In this document: positions 18,289 through 27,191 of the stretch, one piece after another
Numbering within the stretch: position 1 is the first letter of the stretch
Layout of the letters: each line of letters opens with the position of its first letter
Origin: Candidatus Solibacter usitatus
Lineage (GTDB): Bacteria; Acidobacteriota; Terriglobia; Bryobacterales; Bryobacteraceae
Reading direction: 5' to 3'
Length of the DNA stretch: 34,437 nucleotides
NCBI GenBank assembly: GCA_016191645.1
Contig: JACPVQ010000097.1
Span: 1-34,437 of the forward strand
Program-made: the position numbers and the translations under genes
Notes under the pieces: model-generated
What the model saw: only the letters and a program-made list of their open reading frames with translations
What the model was told of the DNA's origin: nothing
Database searches by the model: none

Positions 18289-18744
18289 ATGAGAATCGCA
18301 CTCGCCATTCTGACTATCTCTCTTGCCGCTTGCGGTGAGAAAGAAGCGCCAAAGAAGGCAGTGCAGAAAAAGACGCCGGTCACAGATGAATCGCAGCGCT
18401 TCCCGAAGAAGGATCTGGTGGATGTGAAAATTGTGGAGGGCGCGATCCTGGGCAAGGAGTTTCTTGGCGGCGGCAACCTGGCGAAATATCGCAAGGGCAA
18501 GACGGAGTTCGAACTGTTTCTGGTGAAGGCGGCAGGCCCGGAAGCGTCCTCCATCCTCATGTTCGATTATAAGAAGCAGCTTGCGAACGCAAAGTTCATC
18601 GCGCATTTTGGGGGCTACTTCGGAAAAGACGGCGACAGGAATGTTTTCCTCTTCGCCAAGGGGCCGTGGCTTGCCGGAATTGCCGGGTTGGCTGAGCAGG
18701 AGGCGGACGCCGTGGCGCGCGAATTTGCCGCGCGTCTGAACTGA
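18289..18744 (+). CDS. Small lipoprotein of unknown function
   Basis: A 151-residue protein starting MRIALAILTISLAACGEKEA, with a clear type II signal peptide and lipobox LAAC, so it is lipid-anchored. A Lys-rich linker (APKKAVQKKTPV) is followed by a compact alpha/beta region (FLGGGNLAKYRKGKTEFELF, HFGGYFGKDGDRNVFLFAKG). I do not recognise a named family. Its stop lies three bases from the TTG start of the heme/PHM-like gene, so the two are co-translated. It probably works at the outer or inner membrane with the following exported proteins. The track ORF from 17422 is antisense to the AroE-like gene upstream of ATG 18289. Confidence 0.8.
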   Translation: MRIALAILTISLAACGEKEAPKKAVQKKTPVTDESQRFPKKDLVDVKIVEGAILGKEFLGGGNLAKYRKGKTEFELFLVKAAGPEASSILMFDYKKQLANAKFIAHFGGYFGKDGDRNVFLFAKGPWLAGIAGLAEQEADAVAREFAARLN

Positions 18745-18747
18745 GCA

Positions 18748-19941
18748 TTGCTCTGGCCCGCGGCATTTCTGTTTTGGGCGGTTACTTACAGCGAGGTGGG
18801 GCCCATCCTGCAACGCCGCTGCGTTTCCTGTCATCAGCAAAATGGCATCGCGCCGATGCCGCTGACGAATTACAAAGAGGCGCGCCCCTGGGCGAAGGCG
18901 ATTCAGCAAATGGTGTCCTCGCGGAAAATGCCGCCCTGGTTCGCCGAGACGGCTGCGGTGAGTTTTTCCAATGATCCTCGTCTCAGTTCCGCCGAAGTGG
19001 ATGCGATTGCTAATTGGGTGAAGCAAGGCGCACCGGAAGGACCACGGCTTTCGACCGTTGCCTCTAAGGCTACGCCACCGAGCCCATTCGATCTCACTCT
19101 GCGCATGCCAACGCCGGTGCGCGTGCCCGCCCGGGGCGAAATCCCCTACCAGTTTGTGATTCTTCCGCAACGGTTCGACAAAGACACGTGGGTACGGCGG
19201 GTCGAGGTGTCGCCGGGAGTACGAGGAGTGGTGCATCACGTTGTCGTCTACGTTCGCGAGCGCGGCGGCGCATGGCTCGATGGAAAGCCTGAGGGCGTTC
19301 CTTTCTCCTCGCCGGGCGCGACGAAGAGCGACATCCTCGCCGTCTATGCGCCCGGCCAACCCGCGGCAGAGTTTCCGGAATCGATGGCGAAACTGATTCC
19401 CGCGGGCGCGCAAATCGTTTTGCAGATTCACTACACGCCAAATGGCAAAGCTGTCGAAGACCGCACCGTCGTGCATCTGAGTTACAGCAAATCCACTCCG
19501 TCCAAACGTGTTCTTACGCTGCAGATCGCAACGACGGATTTTCTGATTCCGGCGGGAGAGAGCAACCACCGTGTTACGGCGTTCGGCACGCTGCCCAACG
19601 ACGCGCTCCTGCTGGGACTTTTTCCGCATATGCATTTGCGCGGCAAGGCGTTCGAATATGCGGTTGCGCAAACAGGCGGCCGCATCGAGGTTCTGCTGCG
19701 GGTCAAGCCTTACGATTTTCATTGGCAGTTGTACTATCGATTGGCTGAGCCGCGCCCGCTTCCCAAGGGGACGCGACTGGTTTGCACCGCGTGGTACGAC
19801 AACTCACGCAATAATCCGCGCAACCCGGATCCCGAAGCGGATGTTCGCTACGGTGAGCCGAGCACGGACGAAATGATGGTCGGTTTTTTCGACATCGCCG
19901 TTCCGGCCGCAATGGACAAAAACTCTTTCTTCCAGCGGTGA
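18748..19941 (+). CDS. Exported c-type heme protein with PHM-like copper monooxygenase fold
   Basis: A ~397-residue protein starting at TTG 18748, giving a short signal sequence (LWPAAFLFWAVTYS). A heme-c site CVSCH (Cys25, Cys28, His29) in a compact N-terminal cytochrome domain carries the axial-type KMPPWF motif. Residues ~120-395 resemble the two-domain copper type II, ascorbate-dependent monooxygenase fold (PHM/DBH): VVHHVVVYVRE (His163-164), LQIHYTP (His228), and LFPHMHLRG (His294, His296). These are candidate CuA and CuB ligands. Such heme-PHM fusions are common in Acidobacteria, with unknown substrates. The heme could pass electrons to the copper sites. It follows the lipoprotein by three bases and precedes the propeller/PHP protein by 12. 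Confidence 0.82.
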   Translation: MLWPAAFLFWAVTYSEVGPILQRRCVSCHQQNGIAPMPLTNYKEARPWAKAIQQMVSSRKMPPWFAETAAVSFSNDPRLSSAEVDAIANWVKQGAPEGPRLSTVASKATPPSPFDLTLRMPTPVRVPARGEIPYQFVILPQRFDKDTWVRRVEVSPGVRGVVHHVVVYVRERGGAWLDGKPEGVPFSSPGATKSDILAVYAPGQPAAEFPESMAKLIPAGAQIVLQIHYTPNGKAVEDRTVVHLSYSKSTPSKRVLTLQIATTDFLIPAGESNHRVTAFGTLPNDALLLGLFPHMHLRGKAFEYAVAQTGGRIEVLLRVKPYDFHWQLYYRLAEPRPLPKGTRLVCTAWYDNSRNNPRNPDPEADVRYGEPSTDEMMVGFFDIAVPAAMDKNSFFQR

Positions 19942-19953
19942 TAGAGTATCCGC

Positions 19954-22900
19954 ATGAAGCGTTTCTCCTTGATCGCAGTCATCCTGTTGGTCGCGGCAGC
20001 CGCGGTCGTGACCCTCTATCCACAACGCCAGGCCGGCAATGTTGCCCCGCCTGCGCCAGCCAATGGCCCTTCGTTTCGCGTTTTACTCGGCGTGGGAGAT
20101 CGCGAGGCCACCAAGTGGGACGGGAGTGTCGCCTCCACCGGGCGTGTGGCCACGATAAGAGGCTGGCGCTTCGCCGATGGCGATCGGATTCAGGGAAACA
20201 ATTGGCAGGCTTCGACGCGCGTGTCCCTGGGGCGGAAGAAAAAGGTAGAGGGAATTTTCCCGAATGGCGTTGTGATCTCGCTCGCCGCGGACGACCCCGG
20301 GGCGAAGTTCGAAGTGAAAACGGCGCAAGGCAATTTCAGCTTCACCGCGAAGGAGATCGGATTTGGCGTGGAAAAGCCGTTTCTGAACGGCAAGGCAGCC
20401 GTCGATCGCGTGCCCACCACCACGCGCCTCACGCAATCGGGCGATGAACAGGACTTCCCGTCCATTGCCAACAGCGCGGACGCCGTCTACGTCAGCTACG
20501 TCGAGTTTCTGCAAGGCGATCGAAGCAACGACGGCAGACAGCAACTGGATGCGCCGCCCGCCAATTTCGATTCGCTGGCGCGGCCCGCCGGCGGCGATCA
20601 GGTGATGCTGCTGCGTTACTCCAAACAACAGAGCACTTGGAGCGCGCCCATTCCGGTGTCCGCCGCAAAGCAGGACGTGATGCGAACAGCCGTGGCGGTA
20701 GATGGTAAGAAACGCGCCTGGGTTTTCTGGTCGGCGAATCAAAACGGCAACTTCGATATTTACGCGAAGCCCTACGCCGATGGCAAGTGGGGCAACGAAG
20801 TGCGCATCACAAACAACGCCGGCACCGATGTGAATCCGGTTGCGGCGGTGGATTCTCAAGGCCGCGTTTGGGTGGCATGGCAAGGTTTCCGCGGCAACAG
20901 CCTGGACATTTTGGTGGCTGCGCAAAACGGCGACACATTCACCGCCGAATCAGTGGTGTCTGCCTCGCGAAGCGAAAGCGATTGGGATCCGTCCATCGCC
21001 GCGGCATCGAACGGAGAAGTTGCGGTCGCCTGGGATACCTACGATAAAGGCAACTACGATGTCTATTTCCGCCGCATGAAGTGGGATGGCAGCGTGAAGA
21101 TGGAAGCGCCTGTGGCGGCGGCGGCATCACCGAATTTCGAAGCGCGCGCCTCGGTTGCCTATGACGGTCAGAACCGCCTGTGGGTTGCGTATGAAGCGTC
21201 GGGAGCGAAGTGGGGCAAGGATTTTGGCGCCTACGAAACCACCGGCGTTGCACTGTACCAGGATCATGATATCCGCGTGAAATGTTTCCAGGGTTCACAG
21301 GCGATGGTCACCAGCGCTGAGCTGAAGGACGCATTGCCCGGCGCGGCCGCCATTCGTAGAGCGCGCCGCGCGGCTCAAGAGTCGCCCGTTCGTCTGCCCG
21401 ATGCCTCGCTCGCCAGCAAGCGTCCCGCCAGTGGGACGCCGCAGCCAGGCCCGACTCCGTTGAACAGCTTTCCGAGAATCGCCGCCGATGGAAACGGCGG
21501 AATCTATCTTGCATTCCGCAGCCCTTCCGCGGGGTTCACGGCTTTAGGCAGCGGATGGACGCAGCAATTGGTCTTCCTGGATGGCAACGAATGGAAGGGG
21601 CCCGTGCCCGTTCCGAACTCCGATTATTGGATGGACATGCGCGCGGCGATGGCTTCCACAGGCCCCGGCCAGCTGATGATGGTAGCAGCTTCCGATCACA
21701 GGCAGACGGCCGGAGTTGCAGATCCCGCAAATGCCGCCACGAAGGGCAAGAAGAAAGGGAAGGCTGGCGACGGACTGGCACTCGCCGCGCTGCAATCGGA
21801 CCTCTTTGCATCGGTGCTGTCGATTGGCGGCGAAACGCGCACGGCGGCATTGAAGGCCGCGCCCGCCGAGAGAACCGGTAGCGTCGATCCGGAAGTATCC
21901 GCGGAGCGCGCACAAGTCGCTCTGATGCGGAACTATCGCGCGCAGGTGGGCTCGGAGAAATTGCAAATGATGCGCGGCGAGTTCCACCGCCATACGGAAG
22001 TTTCCGGCGACGGCGGACGCGACGGTCCGCTCATCGACGCCTACCGCTACATGATCGACGCCGCTTACATGGATTGGGGCGGCTGTTGCGATCACAACAA
22101 CGGCAATGGACGCGAGTACTCCTGGTGGATCCAGCAAAAGCTGACCGACGCCTACAAACTGGGCACGCGATACGTGCCGATGTTCTCTTACGAGCGCAGC
22201 ATCGTCTACCCCGAAGGGCATCGCAACACAGTGATGGCGCGGCGTGGAGTCCGCCCGCTGCCGCGGCTTGCGCTGTCTCCCGAAACGCCGTCCCAACCGG
22301 CGCCCGATACGCAGATGCTTTACCGCTATCTGAAACATTTCGGCGGCATCGTTGCGTCGCACACCTCCGGAACCAACATGGGAACCGACTGGCGCGATAA
22401 CGATCCGCTGGTGGAACCCGTCGTCGAAATCTATCAAGGCGACCGTCAGAATTACGAAATGCCCGGCGCTCCTCGCTCCAATAACGCTGACGATTCCATC
22501 GGCGGCTGGCGTCCATTGGGGTTCGTTTCGCTGGCGTTGGAGAAGGGTTACCGGCTGGCGTTCCAAGCTTCCAGCGATCACATCTCGACGCACATGTCCT
22601 ACTGCAATCTATGGGTCGCTGCGCCGACTCGGGAGGCGATCATGGAATCGTTCCGCAAACGCCGCGTCTACGGAGCCACGGAAAACATTCTCGCCGACGT
22701 GCGCTGTTCCGGACATTTCATGGGAGAAGAGTTTAGCCTCTCCGAACCGCCGTCAATTTCCGTGAAGCTGTGGGGTACGGCGAACTTCGCGAAAGTGCAT
22801 ATCGTCAAAGATGGCAAGTACGCCTACTCCGTGTCGCCGAACACGAAGACCGTTGACTTCGCGTGGCGCGATGCCAACGCTACGAAAGGTAAGACCAGCT

Positions 22901-22974
22901 ACTACTATGTGCGCGGCGAACAGGCGGACGGCGAATTGGTGTGGGTGAGCCCGATGTGGATCACCTACAAGTAG
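19954..22974 (+). CDS. Exported beta-propeller plus PHP-like (DUF3604-type) protein
   Basis: A 1006-residue protein with an N-terminal signal anchor (FSLIAVILLVAAAAVVTLY). Residues ~160-440 hold propeller-like repeats of the form VDSQGRVWVAWQG, NGEVAVAWDTYDKGNYDVYF and YDGQNRLWVAYEASG. From ~670 a metal-binding region begins RGEFHRHTEVSGDGG and continues DWGGCCDHNNG, IVASHTSG and QASSDHISTHMSY. These match the spread of His/Asp ligands in PHP/DUF3604-type phosphoesterase-like domains. A hydrolase tethered outside the membrane is likely; the substrate is unknown. A Pro/Ser-rich linker (~480-500) and a Gly/Lys stretch (~590-600) separate the parts. Third gene of the lipoprotein/PHM set. Confidence 0.78.
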   Translation: MKRFSLIAVILLVAAAAVVTLYPQRQAGNVAPPAPANGPSFRVLLGVGDREATKWDGSVASTGRVATIRGWRFADGDRIQGNNWQASTRVSLGRKKKVEGIFPNGVVISLAADDPGAKFEVKTAQGNFSFTAKEIGFGVEKPFLNGKAAVDRVPTTTRLTQSGDEQDFPSIANSADAVYVSYVEFLQGDRSNDGRQQLDAPPANFDSLARPAGGDQVMLLRYSKQQSTWSAPIPVSAAKQDVMRTAVAVDGKKRAWVFWSANQNGNFDIYAKPYADGKWGNEVRITNNAGTDVNPVAAVDSQGRVWVAWQGFRGNSLDILVAAQNGDTFTAESVVSASRSESDWDPSIAAASNGEVAVAWDTYDKGNYDVYFRRMKWDGSVKMEAPVAAAASPNFEARASVAYDGQNRLWVAYEASGAKWGKDFGAYETTGVALYQDHDIRVKCFQGSQAMVTSAELKDALPGAAAIRRARRAAQESPVRLPDASLASKRPASGTPQPGPTPLNSFPRIAADGNGGIYLAFRSPSAGFTALGSGWTQQLVFLDGNEWKGPVPVPNSDYWMDMRAAMASTGPGQLMMVAASDHRQTAGVADPANAATKGKKKGKAGDGLALAALQSDLFASVLSIGGETRTAALKAAPAERTGSVDPEVSAERAQVALMRNYRAQVGSEKLQMMRGEFHRHTEVSGDGGRDGPLIDAYRYMIDAAYMDWGGCCDHNNGNGREYSWWIQQKLTDAYKLGTRYVPMFSYERSIVYPEGHRNTVMARRGVRPLPRLALSPETPSQPAPDTQMLYRYLKHFGGIVASHTSGTNMGTDWRDNDPLVEPVVEIYQGDRQNYEMPGAPRSNNADDSIGGWRPLGFVSLALEKGYRLAFQASSDHISTHMSYCNLWVAAPTREAIMESFRKRRVYGATENILADVRCSGHFMGEEFSLSEPPSISVKLWGTANFAKVHIVKDGKYAYSVSPNTKTVDFAWRDANATKGKTSYYYVRGEQADGELVWVSPMWITYK

Positions 22975-22976
22975 AA

Positions 22977-23042
22977 GGTACTTTAGTACCGCTTCCGGAG
23001 TACTAGAGTCCTGTTCGAATTCACAACCAGCGCACTTATACT
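22977..23042 (+). promoter_or_regulatory. Inverted repeats and candidate -10 box before the DUF5107 gene
   Basis: Three bases after the upstream stop lies hairpin GGTAC-TTTA-GTACC (22977-22990). It overlaps a second inverted repeat, TAGTAC...GTACTA (22984-22989, 23000-23005). There is no T-run, so this is not a textbook terminator. A -10-like TATACT occupies 23037-23042, with a weak TTCGAA 17 bases before it. ATG 23053 follows 11 bases later, again suggesting a near-leaderless transcript. Confidence 0.35.
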
Positions 23043-23052
23043 GTGGCTATCT

Positions 23053-25521
23053 ATGCCATTTGTGCGCGCGCTTGTCATTCTTATTCTCACAGCCGTGCTG
23101 CCCTGCGCGGCGCAATCGCTGGTCGCCGTTGGTCAGGACACTCTGACGCTTCCATCCGATGTGGACGGCGCTCCGGATTTCAATCCGCCTTTCGACCAGT
23201 TTCAGGCCGTCAACTATTATGCGTACGTCTATCCGTACACCATGCGCACGAACTTCACGAATGCCACGCGAAATCAGTCGTGGCGATCCCTCTACTTGGA
23301 GAATGAGTATCTGCGCTGTACGATTCTGCCGGACCTCGGCGGTCATGTCTATAACTGCTTCGACAAAGTGGCAAAGCGCGACATATTCTATGCCAACACG
23401 GCGATCAAGAAAGGTTGGGTCGGGCTGCGCGGCGCCTGGGCCGCGTTCGGTCTGGAATTGAATTTTCCAAACGCGCACAGCTGGGTTTCCATTTCTCCTG
23501 TCGATTTTGCGTTCAAGCAGAACCCCGACGGCAGCGGATCTGTCTGGGTAGGAAACGTCGATCGTGTCACCGGCATGCAGTGGCGAAGTGAATTCGTACT
23601 GCGGCCGGGAGTTGCCGCTTTGGAGCAGCGAGTCACGCTGGAGAACCGTTCCAATTTCCGGCGTCGATATTATTGGTGGGCGAATGCAGCCGTGCGGCTC
23701 GGCGAACGCGACCGCTTTGTCGTTCCGGCGAACATCACTTCCGGACACGGAACGGGCGTTCTCGATTCCTGGCCGGTGAATACTTCCGGCCGCGATCTGA
23801 GTTCCGTGGCGGCATACACGGGCGGCGAAGGCTATTTCGCGGTCGGATCGAACGAAGAGTTTCTGGGGGTCTATCAGGCGGCGACGCGAACCGGTTTGGC
23901 GCACGTCGCCGATGCGAAAGATGTTCCCGGCAAGAAGACCTGGACGTGGGGAACCGATTCGTGGCCGCGCCAGAATCTGAGCATCGACAATTCGAGTTAT
24001 ACCGAGATTCAAGCGGGCACGACGCCCAGCCAGGAGGTCTACGAATTCCTGGAGCCGCAGCAGATCAAATCGTTCACTGAATACTGGCTGCCCCTGCGCA
24101 ACATGGGCGGCGTAACGAAAGTGAGCCGCAACGGAGCCTTGTACCTAACACGCACAGGCGAGAATGTCGCGGCGGAATTTATGGCCGCAGGCGTCTGGTC
24201 CGGTGCGCTGATGCAACTCACCGATGGTTCGTCAAGTTTGGCGGAAAAGCGCATGGACATCGCTCCCGATACAACGCCTCAGATCGCAAGCACAAGTCCC
24301 GCGTCCAAACCGGTTACCTTCCGCGTGTTGGACAATGCGGGCGCGATTCTCTTCGAGCACACCGAAGGAGCGATGGACGCGCGCGGCACGAAAGAGGTAA
24401 CGCTCGGCAAGCAGCCAAGTCCGCCGTGGATGACCAAACAATCCAGTGAGCCGGACTTTCTCGCAATGGCCGATTACAATGAACGAAACGCGAACTACGA
24501 CGCTGCTCTCCTCAATTACGAAAAAGGCCGCGTGGCGTTTGCCGCATCGCAGGCTCTTGCCGCCGCGCAAGCCAGGTTGCTGGCTGGTCTGGAAAATCCG
24601 GCCGCGGTAAAAGGCGTGGGCGACGATGTTGAAAGTGGTTACTATCGCGCGATCGCGGCGTCCGACGCGAAAGCGCTGGAAGCGTTGCAGAGCGATTCCA
24701 ACTACGGAGTCGCCGCAAGCATTCGACTGGCGGAGTTGCAGGCGGCTTCCGGAGATACCGCCGCAATCGAGGTGTTGCGCCGCGCAGCCGGAGCGAAGAA
24801 TGTTCGCGCCGGAGCGATGGAAGTGACGCTCCTGCGAGCCGCGGGCAATTGGGAAGAAGCGGCATCGCGCGCCGCGCATTGGACGGCACTCGACCCGACC
24901 GATCTCGTTCTGCGCTACGAACTCTTTCGTCTCGGAACCGATGACCCATCCTATTGGCGTCACATGGGGGCGGACATCGAGCGGGTTCTCTTTGTTGCAG
25001 GGCATTTCATCCGCCTTGGACAATTCGCCGATGCCCTGCAAGTTCTGGAGTGGGATTATGCGGCTGTAAATGAGATAGAGCGCGAACCCGGCATCCCGGC
25101 GCCCGCCCGCCACGCCATGCTCTGGTACTACCGCGCCTATTGCAAACAGAAGCTTGGCGAATCCGGCGCGGAGGAATTGCGCAACGCCGCGGCGCAGGAT
25201 GTACGATACGTGTTTCCCAACGGATCCCTTGCGGCGGAAGTCTTGCAGGCGGCGGTGAAGACCAACGCTGCGGATGCGAACGCGCAATGGCTGCTCGGAT
25301 GTGTGTATTTTTCCAGCCGCCGGACGGACGAGGCGATCACGGCATGGGAGCGTGCCCGCACGTTGAAACCGCAGATTCCGTCACTGCATCGTACACTGGG
25401 TCGCGCCTACCTGGAAGTCAAGAGCGACAAGACGAAGGCACTGACGGTCTTGCAGGAAGGGCTCAAGTACGAAGCCGGCAACGCCGATCTTCAGCAGGCG
25501 CTCGCCCGCGCACAGCGTTAA
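23053..25521 (+). CDS. Exported DUF5107 domain protein with TPR repeats
   Basis: An 822-residue protein with a signal peptide (LVILILTAVLPCAAQS). Residues ~45-370 look like DUF5107 (pfam17128), an aldose-epimerase/galactose-mutarotase-like beta-sandwich: LENEYLRCTILPDLGGHVYN, FYANTAIKKGWVGLRG, LELNFPNAHSWVSISPV and RYYWWANAAV. The C-terminal ~340 residues are Ala-rich helices with TPR-like repeats (YDAALLNYEKGRVAF, WLLGCVYFSSRRTDEAITAW, LGRAYLEVKSDKTKAL). Relatives are secreted and probably bind or process carbohydrates. The gene likely has its own promoter and converges on the Spy-like gene, with 37 bases between stops. Confidence 0.87.
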   Translation: MPFVRALVILILTAVLPCAAQSLVAVGQDTLTLPSDVDGAPDFNPPFDQFQAVNYYAYVYPYTMRTNFTNATRNQSWRSLYLENEYLRCTILPDLGGHVYNCFDKVAKRDIFYANTAIKKGWVGLRGAWAAFGLELNFPNAHSWVSISPVDFAFKQNPDGSGSVWVGNVDRVTGMQWRSEFVLRPGVAALEQRVTLENRSNFRRRYYWWANAAVRLGERDRFVVPANITSGHGTGVLDSWPVNTSGRDLSSVAAYTGGEGYFAVGSNEEFLGVYQAATRTGLAHVADAKDVPGKKTWTWGTDSWPRQNLSIDNSSYTEIQAGTTPSQEVYEFLEPQQIKSFTEYWLPLRNMGGVTKVSRNGALYLTRTGENVAAEFMAAGVWSGALMQLTDGSSSLAEKRMDIAPDTTPQIASTSPASKPVTFRVLDNAGAILFEHTEGAMDARGTKEVTLGKQPSPPWMTKQSSEPDFLAMADYNERNANYDAALLNYEKGRVAFAASQALAAAQARLLAGLENPAAVKGVGDDVESGYYRAIAASDAKALEALQSDSNYGVAASIRLAELQAASGDTAAIEVLRRAAGAKNVRAGAMEVTLLRAAGNWEEAASRAAHWTALDPTDLVLRYELFRLGTDDPSYWRHMGADIERVLFVAGHFIRLGQFADALQVLEWDYAAVNEIEREPGIPAPARHAMLWYYRAYCKQKLGESGAEELRNAAAQDVRYVFPNGSLAAEVLQAAVKTNAADANAQWLLGCVYFSSRRTDEAITAWERARTLKPQIPSLHRTLGRAYLEVKSDKTKALTVLQEGLKYEAGNADLQQALARAQR

Positions 25522-25558
25522 TTAAGCAAGCGTCGCGCAACCCGCAATCAGAGTCTAG

Positions 25559-26101
25559 TTACTCTTCCCTCGGAGGAGGAGGAGGTTGCCCGTCGCGTGG
25601 AGGACCCTTCTTCCCACCGGGACCACCAAACCCCGGCCCGCCCGGTCTTCCTGGCCCACCGGGTCCACCCGGTCCACCGGGACCACGGCCTGCCGGAGGG
25701 CCGACTCCCATGCCAGGCTCGCGATGCATGCGCTTCTGCAATTCTCTCCATTGCTGCGTCGCCAGCAGCAGGCGCATTTTGAAGCCCATTTGCGAGAATG
25801 TCCGGTTGAGATCGGCGCGAGCCATGACCTGCCGCTCCAGCGCGGAGTTGAACTTGCCCATGTCAGGCTTTTCTTCGTTCATGAGGTCGTTCATGGCATT
25901 CTCGGCTTTTTCCAGGGCGGCGCGCTGGTCCACCAGTTTGTCGCGAAACTCACGAGTGATGGCTGGTATCTGACGCCGCTGCTCTTCGGTAAGATTCAGA
26001 TCGCGCGCAAGCGGACTTTCCCACCACGGGAAGAATTCTCGAGGCTGTTGGGCGAAGGCCGTCGTCAAAAAAATGAGAGAGACAAACAGGACGCGTATCA
26101 T
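25559..26101 (-). CDS. Periplasmic Spy/CpxP-like protein with Gly-Pro-rich tail
   Basis: A 180-residue exported protein with signal peptide MIRVLFVSLIFLTTAFAQQ. Residues ~30-125 are helical and follow the Spy/CpxP/ZraP/CnrX pattern. The LTEEQRRQIPAITREF segment resembles the LTxxQ motif, followed by a charged helical hairpin (LVDQRAALEKAENAMNDLM). Such proteins are periplasmic chaperones or metal sensors. The tail has ~45 residues of GPGGPGGPGGPG-type repeats, then PPPPPREE, which is unusual for the family. It is the third gene after an ECF sigma factor and a zinc anti-sigma factor (11-base gap), which suggests it senses envelope or metal stress for them. Confidence 0.82.
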   Translation of the reverse strand: MIRVLFVSLIFLTTAFAQQPREFFPWWESPLARDLNLTEEQRRQIPAITREFRDKLVDQRAALEKAENAMNDLMNEEKPDMGKFNSALERQVMARADLNRTFSQMGFKMRLLLATQQWRELQKRMHREPGMGVGPPAGRGPGGPGGPGGPGRPGGPGFGGPGGKKGPPRDGQPPPPPREE

Positions 26102-26112
26102 GATGGCAACTC

Positions 26113-26556
26113 CTATTGCTTGCTTTCCGTTTTGGTCTGGAACAATCCGTGCAACGGTTCCATTGCGTCAGGCTCTGAGTCATAGACCGTCTTGTAGATC
26201 TCCGTCATCAATTGCGCATCCGACAAGCCGGCGTACGCATTTTGAAGCGGCGCGCTCCTTCGCACAGGCATCTGCCAGAGAACAACGAACAGAGCCACTC
26301 CGGCCACTGCGATGGCGGGACTCCAACGCATGAAGTAAGGCGCTACGGGACGCTTGGCCATACGCGCGTACAGGCATTCCCGCTGTGCGGCGAGCATACC
26401 CGCCGGCAAATCGGGTTCCCTCGTAATGTTCTTGCGGGCCGCAAGCCACTCTTCGCGCCGGCGGCGGCATTCCGGGCATTCGTTGACGTGGTTGTCCTCG
26501 GGACCAATCTCATAAAGATGGTTGAGGAAGTCGGATTCGGTCCAGTGTTTACTCAT
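26113..26556 (-). CDS. Zinc-finger anti-sigma factor
   Basis: A 147-residue protein with an H-x3-C-x2-C zinc anti-sigma (ZAS) motif, HVNECPEC (His23, Cys27, Cys30), in the cytoplasmic N-terminus. One membrane helix follows (WSPAIAVAGVALFVVLWQMP, ~77-96), then a ~50-residue periplasmic tail. It should bind and hold the ECF sigma factor encoded 26 bases upstream, releasing it on a signal from the periplasm. The Spy-like protein downstream is a plausible partner for the periplasmic tail. The cognate target is inferred from gene order. Confidence 0.88.
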   Translation of the reverse strand: MSKHWTESDFLNHLYEIGPEDNHVNECPECRRRREEWLAARKNITREPDLPAGMLAAQRECLYARMAKRPVAPYFMRWSPAIAVAGVALFVVLWQMPVRRSAPLQNAYAGLSDAQLMTEIYKTVYDSEPDAMEPLHGLFQTKTESKQ

Positions 26557-26582
26557 TGTGGTTCCTTCCGTCCATAGGTGGT

Positions 26583-27176
26583 CTACTCTGTTGTTCGGCC
26601 CTTCGCCGACCGGTAGACATCCTCCAACTCCCCGCGCAGTTTCGTGACCGCGCGTGACATGTGAGCCTTAACCGTGCCCACTTCCAATCCCAGAATCTCC
26701 CCAATTTCTTCCAGGCTCTTATCTTCAAAATGCTTCAGCGCAAATACGGCACGCTGGCGCGCGCTCAGGGTTTGCATTGCCATAACCAGTCTGCGCTGGA
26801 TCTCTACCCCGAACATGCGGTCTTCGGCGTTTGGCCCACGGTCTTGCGCCATGGTTAGTATGATCTCTTCGTCCTGCGGGGCAGGGCGTTTCCGCCAAAA
26901 CTGCCAGCGTTTGGAACGCAAACGGTCCAAACAGGTGTTGACGGCGATTCGTGTCAACCATTTCGCAGGCTCGGATACATCCAAGGCCTGACTCTGCAGG
27001 GCCTTATGCGCCTTCAGAAAAACATCCTGCGCCGCCGATTCGGCCTCCTCCCGATCCTGCAGCATTCGCTGACAGAGCAGAAAAATTCGCCTCTGTTCGC
27101 TTATCACCAAGGATGAGAAATCCCGTGCCGCCAATACGGGAGCAACGGCGAGCGGTTGAGCCACGACACCCATCAT
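26583..27176 (-). CDS. ECF-type RNA polymerase sigma factor
   Basis: I place the start at ATG 27176 (ATG 27173 is equally possible), giving ~198 residues. The track ORF to 27446 extends into the end of the flippase gene. Sigma region 2 is CQRMLQDREEAESAAQDVFL and AKWLTRIAVNTCLDRLRSK. Region 4 is LSARQRAVFALKHFEDKSLE, then EIGEILGLEVGTVKAHMSRA, the -35-binding helix-turn-helix. It directs transcription in response to envelope or metal stress, controlled by the downstream anti-sigma factor. It often activates its own operon; I could not identify a matching promoter with confidence. Confidence 0.9.
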   Translation of the reverse strand: MMGVVAQPLAVAPVLAARDFSSLVISEQRRIFLLCQRMLQDREEAESAAQDVFLKAHKALQSQALDVSEPAKWLTRIAVNTCLDRLRSKRWQFWRKRPAPQDEEIILTMAQDRGPNAEDRMFGVEIQRRLVMAMQTLSARQRAVFALKHFEDKSLEEIGEILGLEVGTVKAHMSRAVTKLRGELEDVYRSAKGRTTE

Positions 27177-27191
27177 ACTCTGTACAACGTA

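Noticed and set aside
18274-19722. Minus-strand ORF of 482 codons opposite the heme/PHM-like gene
   Set aside because: Rich in Arg/His/Gln with no recognisable domain; the plus strand encodes CVSCH and the copper-ligand motifs.
22977-23005. Rho-independent terminator after the propeller/PHP gene
   Set aside because: The stems are short (5-6 bp), AT-containing, and no T-run follows; reported only as inverted repeats.
25600-25700. Collagen-like triple-helix domain in the Spy-like protein
   Set aside because: The tail is Gly-Pro rich, but GPGG/GFGG runs break a strict Gly-X-Y register, so I call it only a Gly-Pro-rich tail.
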